This document shows, piece by piece, positions 15,444 through 21,940 of a DNA stretch of 21,940 nt. The notes under the pieces are model-generated. The model was not told the origin of the DNA, did no database searches, and saw only the letters and a list, made by a program, of their open reading frames with translations. The DNA is from Weeksellaceae bacterium (GTDB lineage Bacteria > Bacteroidota > Bacteroidia > Flavobacteriales > Weeksellaceae), in the NCBI GenBank assembly GCA_028694715.1, contig JAQVKJ010000002.1, forward strand, positions 1-21,940. Direction: 5' to 3'. Every line of letters begins with the position of its first letter. Positions within the stretch are counted from its first letter, which is position 1. A program made the position numbers and the translations under genes.

Positions 15444-16058
15444 ATGCATATAGCCATCGCAGGAAATATTGGTGCCGGTAAGACCACTCTAACCAAATTA
15501 CTGGCCAAAAACTTCAAATGGAAACCACAATACGAAGACATTGATCAAAATCCGTATTTAGATGATTTTTATAACGACATGGAAAAATGGGCGTTCAATC
15601 TTCAGATTTATTTTTTGGGTAGCCGTTTCAGGCAAATCATAGAAATCAGAGAGAGCGGATTGGACATCATTCAGGACAGAACCATACACGAGGATGCGTA
15701 TATTTTTGCTAGCAATCTACACGACATGGGATTGCTGATGACCCGCGATTATCAAAATTATCTGACTGTTTTTAATCTGATGAATTCATTTGTTCAGGCG
15801 CCAGATTTGCTGATTTACCTCAGAGCTTCGATTCCGACACTTGTCAAACAGATCCACCAGAGAGGGAGGGAATACGAAAGTTCTATCAGCATCGAATACC
15901 TGAACCGTCTGAATGAGAAATATGAGGAATGGGTCAAAACTTATGATGAAGGAAAATTACTTGTCATAGATGTGGATGACCTGGATTTTGTGAACAATCC
16001 GGAAGATTTGGGTTTTATTTATGACAAAGTCGATGCCGAACTGCATGGACTTTTCTGA
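15444..16058 (+). CDS. Deoxynucleoside kinase
   Basis: 204-residue cytosolic kinase that transfers phosphate from ATP to a deoxynucleoside, a salvage step toward dNTPs. The P-loop is GNIGAGKTT at residues 7-15. The substrate-side Glu lies in the YEDIDQNPYLDDFY segment, DRTIHEDAYIFA (about 90-101) is the family's DR(S/T)xxED-type motif, and RGREYE (about 145-150) is the arginine-rich LID. Length fits the dNK/dGK/dCK family of bacteria. The sequence does not let me tell whether dA, dG or dC is preferred. ATG 15444 is chosen because it directly precedes the P-loop strand; longer frames would overlap the upstream gene. A terminator follows at 16085. Confidence 0.93.
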   Translation: MHIAIAGNIGAGKTTLTKLLAKNFKWKPQYEDIDQNPYLDDFYNDMEKWAFNLQIYFLGSRFRQIIEIRESGLDIIQDRTIHEDAYIFASNLHDMGLLMTRDYQNYLTVFNLMNSFVQAPDLLIYLRASIPTLVKQIHQRGREYESSISIEYLNRLNEKYEEWVKTYDEGKLLVIDVDDLDFVNNPEDLGFIYDKVDAELHGLF

Positions 16059-16084
16059 ATGATAATCAATGAATTGAAATTAAA

Positions 16085-16114
16085 AAAAGGCGGTCAAAAT
16101 CCGCCTTTTATTTT
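16085..16114. terminator. Bidirectional terminator between convergent genes
   Basis: AAAAGGCGG (16085-16093) pairs with CCGCCTTTT (16101-16109) around a seven-base loop, with ATTTT after it on the plus strand. On the minus strand the arm runs into seven T. It serves the kinase operon and the minus-strand OMP operon. Confidence 0.85.
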
Positions 16115-16128
16115 GGCATTTTACTGAA

Positions 16129-16644
16129 TCAGAACTTATAAGCTCCGCCCACACCGATACTGGTTATGCTACTAAAATTTTTAAATTCAGTGGCGGTATC
16201 CAATTCACTCGATATATTTTTAATAAAGAAAAACACTTGCACGAATTCATTCTGCCATCCACCTTTGGGCTGGAAGAAAAATCCGCCGGTGTAATCCTTG
16301 CTCAGACTGAGCGCAAAACCAAGATCAACAGTGGCAAAGAATTCATCAGAAAGATTGAATTGACCGCTCACTCCGATTGGCAAAACCGTAAAACCTTTGA
16401 ATTTCTGGTTGGTCCCGGGAACATCCTTTCCTGAGAAAAAATCAACACCGGCAGTTGCGCCCAGATGTAGATTTTCAAATACCGGGTAGTGAAATGCAGC
16501 AAACACACCATAATTCAATCCAAAATAATCGGTTGAATTTCCTGACGGGATTCCCAAGTATGCACCTCCTTTCAATCCTTCCTGAGCATTCAAAGCACTC
16601 AGGGATGCGATGGTCAGAACCACTGACAAAATCATTTTTTTCAT
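16129..16644 (-). CDS. Small outer-membrane beta-barrel protein
   Basis: 171 residues: signal peptide MKKMILSVVLTIASLSALNAQ, then alternating glycine/aromatic-rich strands (GGAYLGIP, FGLNYGVFAAFHYPVF, LHLGATAGVDFF, VLPIGVSGQFNL, FATVDLGFALSLS) and a C-terminal aromatic end (GVGGAYKF). This is the pattern of the eight-stranded porin-like/OMP_b-brl proteins common in Bacteroidota. No ligand can be read from it. It starts nine bases after the stop of the GT117 reading frame (16654), so it is probably the last gene of that operon, and a bidirectional terminator follows. Internal translation stops in the gene upstream could reduce its expression by polarity. Confidence 0.82.
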   Translation of the reverse strand: MKKMILSVVLTIASLSALNAQEGLKGGAYLGIPSGNSTDYFGLNYGVFAAFHYPVFENLHLGATAGVDFFSGKDVPGTNQKFKGFTVLPIGVSGQFNLSDEFFATVDLGFALSLSKDYTGGFFFQPKGGWQNEFVQVFFFIKNISSELDTATEFKNFSSITSIGVGGAYKF

Positions 16645-16653
16645 ATTCTATTA

Positions 16654-17091
16654 TTATTTCTTATTGGTTAAAATTTCTACTAATTCATTGCTTTGTTTTT
16701 CGGCATAGGCTGTGTCTATCATATCTGCCACGCCCAGGAGTTCACTCACAAATCTGAATTGATTGTCTATGTTGCGTTGTTCTCTCACATCCACCAATCC
16801 GTCTTCTCTGAAGTTAAGATAACTTTCTATCAATTTTTCACGAATCGGTTCAAATTCAGAACGGAAGAGTTTTAGTGCTGCCTCCTTGTCTTCATTGTCC
16901 AAATAATATCTGACCTGTTCGTAAACCATCATCGAATAATCACCCCTTGCTTCCGACAAATCATTGCTGACAGTATATTTCAAATGGTCTGGTAGGGATT
17001 CAAAATATTCTATTTTATGGGTCAATCTTTCTTTTACTTTGTTCATCAACTGTTCGGCTTTCTCTTGTTGCCCTGCTTTCAGATATGCCAA
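16654..17091 (-). CDS. Detached TPR-like C-terminus of the GT117 protein
   Basis: This frame is in phase with the DUF2723/GT117 gene upstream and is separated from it only by one TAA codon (17124-17122). Reading through gives PDQPR-stop-DYGLATERIGLAYLKAG, and a Tyr at the stop would restore a natural PRYDYG passage continuing the same TPR-like helices. The fragment is helical and charged with no signal peptide: AYLKAGQQEKAEQLMNKV, then a long tail ending VEILTNKK. I therefore read it as the last ~155 residues of a once 1213-residue protein, not as an independent gene. If it is translated separately, the starts available are TTG 17091 or ATG 17046 (MNKVKERL), neither with a clear ribosome site. 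It could reflect a recent nonsense mutation or a sequencing/assembly error. Confidence 0.6.
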   Translation of the reverse strand: MAYLKAGQQEKAEQLMNKVKERLTHKIEYFESLPDHLKYTVSNDLSEARGDYSMMVYEQVRYYLDNEDKEAALKLFRSEFEPIREKLIESYLNFREDGLVDVREQRNIDNQFRFVSELLGVADMIDTAYAEKQSNELVEILTNKK

Positions 17092-17121
17092 TCCAATTCT
17101 TTCGGTGGCAAGCCCATAGTC

Positions 17122-20100
17122 TTATCGTGGTTGGTCGGGAATCATTTCCATCACTTTGTCCAGAATTTCCACAGCCTTTTTGTTGTTGCCCATTTCAATG
17201 AAATCCTGCGCCAAACGACTGGCAATATTTCTGTAGGTATTGGTGTAATTTCTGTCGGTATTTGAAAAAGAGGCATTGTCGAGATGATAATTCGCCCATT
17301 TGTAATTGTTGAAATTCTCTAACATTTTTTCAGGATTACTTCTGCCCAATTTTCCATCTTTTCCAAACGGAGTTTTAATGGGTACCAGTTTGTAATTGAA
17401 TCCGTTGTTTTCAAGATAATCATTCAGCCAGAAGATGTTTCCCGGGTCAGAAATGCCTCCTCCGCTGAAGTAAATTGCTCTGTCCCAGTTGTATTCTGCG
17501 AACATTGAAATCATCAGTAATTCTGATTTGTACAATTGTCTTTTGTTGATTTGGATGGTGATATAATCCACCAGCTGGTCGGCATCTTTCTGTGAGACTA
17601 TTCCGTATTTAATTGCATTTTCCTTGTTAACGGGAATCACTAATTTATCGACCGGCAAATAATTGACTGCGCCTATTGGATATTCATAATAATCTGCCAA
17701 TGCAGCTTTTGCTTCACTTTTATTCATCAGAAAATCGTAGGCTTCTTTCACAGTCATACTGTCTTGGACTACATATTTCTCAAGTGGACGAATCATTCTG
17801 TACAACTCTTGAATGCCTGCAGGGTCGTAACCTGGGTCTATCAGATGTTTAGAAATTTCATTCGGTGACAATTCTAGAATTTCGGAAACACTCATTGCGC
17901 TGTCTTGTTTGAACAGACTGTGAAGTTGACTGAAAATCGATTTCAGGCTCCCTCCCACTACCATGATGTTGTCATTGGTGTTCAGTTGATAATCCTTGTA
18001 TTCCAGTTTGGACGGAAGTGGTGAGGCATTGTAAGTTTTTCTCAGCGACTGTTCAATGTTCCACGGAGAACCCAAAAGTGTGTAGTTGACAATCTTCACA
18101 TCGTCTCTGAAATTTTCGGTTTCCTGAAGCCCCCACAAGGGATAGGTATCATTGTCTCCATACACAAACAGGATTGAATTCTCGTCGAGATTGTTCAGAT
18201 AATTATAAGCCAGTGCGTAAGCACCTTCTCTTTTTGAACGGTCATGGTCATCCCAATTCTGAAACCCCATCAGTGCGGGGACGCTCATACAAAGCACCGA
18301 AATGAGTACTGCGGTTTTTGTTTTCAATTTTTTCTTTCGGTAATGTTCTATCAGTAAATAAATTCCCTGAACACCCAGCCCCACCCAAATGGCAAACGCA
18401 TAAAAAGAACTTACCAGTGCATAATCTCTTTCTCTGGGTTCAAAAGGTTTAACGCTGGTATAGAAGATAATTCCTACACTGGTCAGTAAAAAGAGAGAAA
18501 GCAATGCCCACCAGTGAATGAAGTTTCTGTTTAACTGTACAAAGAAGCCAATCAGTCCGAGTAGTAAGGGCAACATAAAATACACATTGTGGCCTTTGTT
18601 TTCTTTGTAAACTTCAGGCAAGTTTGACTGATCACCCAGTCTGTAATTGTCCAGAAACGGAATCCCGCTGATCCAATTTCCTTTTGTAACTTCCATCTTA
18701 CCTTCCCAATCGTTTTGACGGCCCGAAAAATTCCACATAAAATAACGGAACCCCATATAACCCAACTGATAATCAACAAAATAATTGATTTGCTGCCACA
18801 AAGTAGGTGATTCGATGTTTAGTATGTCTGCATTTTCTTTCAGGTCAGCGATTTTCAGTCTGTGCTCGTCTCTTTTTCTCAACAGTTCTCCGTATTGCTG
18901 TTCTGCAAACTGTCTTTTCTGCGCTCTAGTGTTTGCGTCATCAGCGAAGTTATTGAAATATTGGGTGTTGAGTGAGAATTCAGGAAAGCCGTAGAGCGAA
19001 GCATAATTTTCCATCACATCCGAGTCCGGTCCGCTATAATACATTTTCGGGAAAAATTTAATGTACTTTTTGTTGTAAACATATTCTCTCCTGTCAGACA
19101 CTTTTATGTATTTGCCTCTGTCTTTGTCCTTTACATAATTCTCGCCAATGTTTCTGGTTTGATAATTTCCGTTCGGGTCAACGGCTATACCGTCCTCTGC
19201 AATGTCCGCCACATAGGTCTGACCATAAATGGTCGGCCAATCACCATATTGAACCCGGTTGTAATAATCGAGCATTCCCAGTGCAGTGTCGGGGTCGTTC
19301 AGATTCATGTGCGGATTGGCGTTTGCACGGATGGGTATCATCATCCAAGCCGAAAAACCTATCAGCATAAAGAGCAAAGAAAGCACCATGGTATTGAGTA
19401 GTTTCCAGTTTCTTTTTGCAGTTATCCGAATGGACAAATAAAACACAAAAGCCAAAATCAGTCCGGCCACAAAAGTTCCAGAATTGAATGGCAATCCAAA
19501 ATTATTGACGACATAAATTTCTGTGTTTCCAAAGAAAGTCATCACGACTTCAAAAATGACTTTGAAAACAAAACCAAAAAACAATGCTATGATTAAATTG
19601 GCAATAATAAAATTCTTGATGGTGAATTTATAATGTTTGGCATAATAGAGATAGCAAACTGCCGGAATGGCAAGTATAACCATCAGGTGCACACCGGTAC
19701 CCAATCCGATGACCAATGAAATCAACAAAAACCATTTGTTTTCTTTTGCCTTGTCTTTCTCTTCCTCCCATTTGCAACCCAGCCAAAAAAGCAAAGCGGT
19801 AAACATCGATGCCATGGCATACACTTCACCTTCCACGGCAGAGAACCAAAAGGTATCACTGAACATAAACACAGCCGAGCCTACCAAAGCACTGCCAAGA
19901 GCAATCATGGTTTGTGATTCGGTAAGTTCTGTTCCAAAAATATTTTCGCTAAGCCCGTCTGTTTTTGTGATTTTGAACATTCTTCTGACAAAATGAGTAA
20001 TGGTCCAAAAAAGAAACATGATGGTCAATGCACTGCAAATAGCAGACATTGAATTGATTACAAGCGCATATTTGGTGCCGTCACCAAATGCCAATCCAGA

Positions 20101-20295
20101 CCAGACCGCTCCAATCAACTGAAACAAAGCTGCACCGGGTGCGTGAGTTACACCTAATTTAGCAGAGGAAACAATGTACTCACCACAATCCCAGAAACTT
20201 AATTTTCGCTCCATCGTAGAGAGATAAACCACTGCTCCGGTCAAAAACATCAATATGCCGAGTCGATTGTTCCACTTTTTGAAAGAAATATTCAT
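17122..20295 (-). CDS. DUF2723 / GT117 membrane glycosyltransferase, truncated by TAA
   Basis: Polytopic inner-membrane protein of the DUF2723 family (glycosyltransferase family 117, a GT-C-like fold proposed to act in protein O-glycosylation in Bacteroidota). The N-terminal half holds about ten to twelve membrane helices. Between helices 1 and 2 lies the family signature SFWDCGEYIVSSAKLGVTHAPGA, whose acidic DCGEY residues are the likely catalytic site facing the periplasm. A second conserved block, FWFSAVEGEVYAM, follows near residue 150. After the last helix, the periplasmic part contains ILFVYGDNDTYPLWGLQE, typical of the family. A TPR-like tail begins near 1015 (RNIASRLAQDFIEMGNNKKAVEIL). 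The frame stops at residue 1057 (MIPDQPR) inside that tail, while an in-phase continuation runs to 16654. The membrane and catalytic parts are intact, so activity may persist. It is probably the first gene of an operon with the downstream barrel gene. Confidence 0.88.
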   Translation of the reverse strand: MNISFKKWNNRLGILMFLTGAVVYLSTMERKLSFWDCGEYIVSSAKLGVTHAPGAALFQLIGAVWSGLAFGDGTKYALVINSMSAICSALTIMFLFWTITHFVRRMFKITKTDGLSENIFGTELTESQTMIALGSALVGSAVFMFSDTFWFSAVEGEVYAMASMFTALLFWLGCKWEEEKDKAKENKWFLLISLVIGLGTGVHLMVILAIPAVCYLYYAKHYKFTIKNFIIANLIIALFFGFVFKVIFEVVMTFFGNTEIYVVNNFGLPFNSGTFVAGLILAFVFYLSIRITAKRNWKLLNTMVLSLLFMLIGFSAWMMIPIRANANPHMNLNDPDTALGMLDYYNRVQYGDWPTIYGQTYVADIAEDGIAVDPNGNYQTRNIGENYVKDKDRGKYIKVSDRREYVYNKKYIKFFPKMYYSGPDSDVMENYASLYGFPEFSLNTQYFNNFADDANTRAQKRQFAEQQYGELLRKRDEHRLKIADLKENADILNIESPTLWQQINYFVDYQLGYMGFRYFMWNFSGRQNDWEGKMEVTKGNWISGIPFLDNYRLGDQSNLPEVYKENKGHNVYFMLPLLLGLIGFFVQLNRNFIHWWALLSLFLLTSVGIIFYTSVKPFEPRERDYALVSSFYAFAIWVGLGVQGIYLLIEHYRKKKLKTKTAVLISVLCMSVPALMGFQNWDDHDRSKREGAYALAYNYLNNLDENSILFVYGDNDTYPLWGLQETENFRDDVKIVNYTLLGSPWNIEQSLRKTYNASPLPSKLEYKDYQLNTNDNIMVVGGSLKSIFSQLHSLFKQDSAMSVSEILELSPNEISKHLIDPGYDPAGIQELYRMIRPLEKYVVQDSMTVKEAYDFLMNKSEAKAALADYYEYPIGAVNYLPVDKLVIPVNKENAIKYGIVSQKDADQLVDYITIQINKRQLYKSELLMISMFAEYNWDRAIYFSGGGISDPGNIFWLNDYLENNGFNYKLVPIKTPFGKDGKLGRSNPEKMLENFNNYKWANYHLDNASFSNTDRNYTNTYRNIASRLAQDFIEMGNNKKAVEILDKVMEMIPDQPR

Positions 20296-20313
20296 TGGGT
20301 CGAATTTATCCTG

Positions 20314-20321
20314 CGAAAATA
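20314..20321 (-). promoter_or_regulatory. Weak -7-like element for the GT117 gene
   Basis: On the minus strand TATTTTCG differs at one position from TAnnTTTG and lies 18 bases before the ATG. No TTG element is found at the right distance. Confidence 0.25.
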
Positions 20322-20401
20322 AGAACTATTTTACAGTTGAAATGCCTAAAAAATTGTGAAAGTGTTCGAATTTATCATAGTTTTTGAACATATTCTTCAA
20401 T

Positions 20402-20436
20402 TTGTAGAAATAATTCTTTTGTATTCCTTAAATTTG
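20402..20436 (+). promoter_or_regulatory. Promoter of guaB
   Basis: TAAATTTG (20429-20436) matches TAnnTTTG exactly. TTG at 20402-20404 is a possible -33 element with a long 24-base spacing. The predicted start is within about 10 bases of the ATG, so the leader is very short. No purine riboswitch is visible in the 155-base gap. Confidence 0.55.
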
Positions 20437-20450
20437 CTCAGCAAAAAGCA

Positions 20451-21911
20451 ATGCCTTTAACAGACAAAATTATTCAGGAAGCTTTCACCTTTGATGATGT
20501 ACTGCTTGTGCCCGCTTATTCGGAGGTTCTCCCCAACAAAGTCTCGTTAAAAACGAGATTGACAGACAAAATTCAGCTCAATATTCCGTTGGTTTCTGCA
20601 GCCATGGACACCGTTTCTGAATACAAACTCGCCATCTCCCTCGCACGGGAGGGTGGACTTGCATTCATTCATAAAAATATGTCTATCAAAGAACAGGCTG
20701 CTCAGGTCGATATGGTCAAAAGATCCGAGAACGGGATGATTTCTGACCCCATCACCCTTTCCCGTCACCATTTGCTCAGAGACGCCGAAGAGTTAATGAA
20801 AAGATATAGGATTTCGGGCTTGCCGGTGATTGAAGAAGACAGAACCCTGGTGGGAATCATCACCAACCGAGACATTCGCTATCAAACCGATATGGAACAG
20901 CGGGTAGAAGATGTGATGACAAAAGAAAACCTAATTACTTCCGACATCAGTACAGATTTACACAAAGCAAAAGACATATTGCTCAAAAACAGGGTGGAAA
21001 AACTACCGATAGTCGATGATAGTTACCGCCTGATTGGATTGATCACCATCAAAGACATTGACAATCTAACGGAATTCCCTAATTCTTGCAAAGACAGTCA
21101 AGGACGGCTCAGAGTAGGTGCCGGTATCGGCGTGGGAGAAGATTCACTCGAAAGAATTCAGGCTTTGGTCAACAAATCTGTTGATATTGTAGCACTTGAT
21201 TCTGCCCATGGGCATTCAAAAGGAGTAATTGAAAAAGTAAAAGAAGTCAGAAATGCTTTCCCAGATCTTGACATCGTAGGCGGGAATATTGTAACTGCTG
21301 CTGCAGCCAAAGACCTGATTGAGGCCGGTGCAAATGTTCTCAAAGTGGGTGTAGGCCCGGGTTCCATCTGTACTACCAGAGTGGTGGCCGGCGTGGGTGT
21401 TCCACAACTTTCTGCCATCTACGATGTATCTCAATATGCGAGAACAAAAAATGTGTCTGTAATCGGTGATGGTGGCATCAAACTTTCTGGAGACATAGTG
21501 AAAGCCATTGCTTCGGGTGCGAATTGCGTTATGCTCGGCAGTTTGTTTGCAGGCACAGAAGAGGCACCCGGTGAGGAAGTGATTTATCAGGGTAGGAAAT
21601 TCAAAAGCTATCAAGGAATGGGCTCACTCTCTGCGATGAAACGAGGAAGCAAGGACAGGTATTTTCAGTCGGAGGCCAAGAAATTGGTACCTGAAGGTAT
21701 AGAAGGCAGGGTTCCATACAAGGGCAGCCTTTCTGAAGTGGTTTATCAACTTTGTGGTGGTTTGAGGGCCGGAATGGGTTATTGTGGTACAGCCGACATT
21801 GACTCGCTGATTAAGAACGGGAAATTTGTAAAAATCACCAATGCCGGGCTAAATGAAAGCCATCCACATGATGTGGTTATCACCAAAGAAGCACCCAATT
21901 ATTCGATTTAA
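20451..21911 (+). CDS. guaB: Inosine-5'-monophosphate dehydrogenase
   Basis: Oxidises IMP to XMP with NAD+, the committed step of guanine nucleotide synthesis in the cytosol. The 486 residues match the usual bacterial length. The N-terminal TIM-barrel strand holds [10 protein letters not shown]. Two CBS domains occupy roughly 95-215 ([38 protein letters not shown], and [22 protein letters not shown]). The catalytic loop is GPGSICTT with Cys307, the substrate-binding glycines follow in VIGDGGIK, and the mobile flap has GMGSLSAM and the Arg403-Tyr404 dyad. All key residues are present, so the enzyme should be active. ATG 20451 matches the conserved N-terminus. It is divergent from the GT117 gene, and the window ends 29 bases after its stop. 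Confidence 0.98.
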   Translation: MPLTDKIIQEAFTFDDVLLVPAYSEVLPNKVSLKTRLTDKIQLNIPLVSAAMDTVSEYKLAISLAREGGLAFIHKNMSIKEQAAQVDMVKRSENGMISDPITLSRHHLLRDAEELMKRYRISGLPVIEEDRTLVGIITNRDIRYQTDMEQRVEDVMTKENLITSDISTDLHKAKDILLKNRVEKLPIVDDSYRLIGLITIKDIDNLTEFPNSCKDSQGRLRVGAGIGVGEDSLERIQALVNKSVDIVALDSAHGHSKGVIEKVKEVRNAFPDLDIVGGNIVTAAAAKDLIEAGANVLKVGVGPGSICTTRVVAGVGVPQLSAIYDVSQYARTKNVSVIGDGGIKLSGDIVKAIASGANCVMLGSLFAGTEEAPGEEVIYQGRKFKSYQGMGSLSAMKRGSKDRYFQSEAKKLVPEGIEGRVPYKGSLSEVVYQLCGGLRAGMGYCGTADIDSLIKNGKFVKITNAGLNESHPHDVVITKEAPNYSI

Positions 21912-21940
21912 TAAAAAAACATATTTATTATAAAAAGCCC

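Noticed and set aside
17122..17124. Stop-codon recoding in the GT117 gene
   Set aside because: The codon is TAA, not the TGA or TAG used for selenocysteine or pyrrolysine, and no recoding structure is evident. Mutation or sequence error is simpler.
20296..20450. Possible purine riboswitch before guaB
   Set aside because: The gap shows no purine-aptamer core, and the best promoter element leaves a leader too short to hold one.

Overview
The window comes from a Bacteroidota genome, most likely class Flavobacteriia. The evidence is moderate AT-richness, TAnnTTTG promoter -7 elements with little Shine-Dalgarno signal, a secreted protein with a type IX secretion (T9SS) C-terminal sorting domain, SusC/RagA-type outer-membrane sequence, an ECF sigma factor with a GTAACCTTT-type promoter, and a DUF2723 (GT117) glycosyltransferase. 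I see no insertion sequence, phage gene, CRISPR array or known defence locus.

Layout. Bases 1-146 are the 3' end of an unidentified gene, followed by tRNA-His and its terminator. Bases 380-1479 hold a two-gene operon, a DoxX-like membrane protein overlapping an ECF sigma factor, behind a promoter that looks autoregulated. Next is a lipoprotein metallopeptidase of the M49 (dipeptidyl-peptidase III) type (1694-3343). A good promoter inside its 3' end faces an unusually structured leader of about 300 bases (3361-3671) with a tandem repeat and several palindromes. The leader precedes a 1048-residue T9SS cargo protein built of two copies of a FISUMP-like module. After a terminator come tRNA-Arg(TCG) and a bidirectional terminator.

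The most interesting part is the minus-strand pair 7132-14481. The upstream gene encodes a SusC-like outer-membrane barrel that lacks its plug domain. Three bases downstream, the second gene encodes an alpha-2-macroglobulin-like protein with an intact CxEQ thioester motif. It carries a complete SusC-type plug where the protease bait region sits in eukaryotic alpha-2-macroglobulin. This looks like a TonB-dependent receptor split over two polypeptides, with the plug carried by a periplasmic protease-trap-like protein. The domain assignments are read from the sequence; the joint function is inference.

Divergent from it are a secreted propeller-like protein of unknown function and a deoxynucleoside kinase, one base apart. 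On the minus strand at 16129-20295 lie a GT117 membrane protein whose reading frame is broken by one TAA codon, its detached TPR-like C-terminal part, and a small outer-membrane barrel. Divergent from these is guaB (IMP dehydrogenase), which nearly ends the window.
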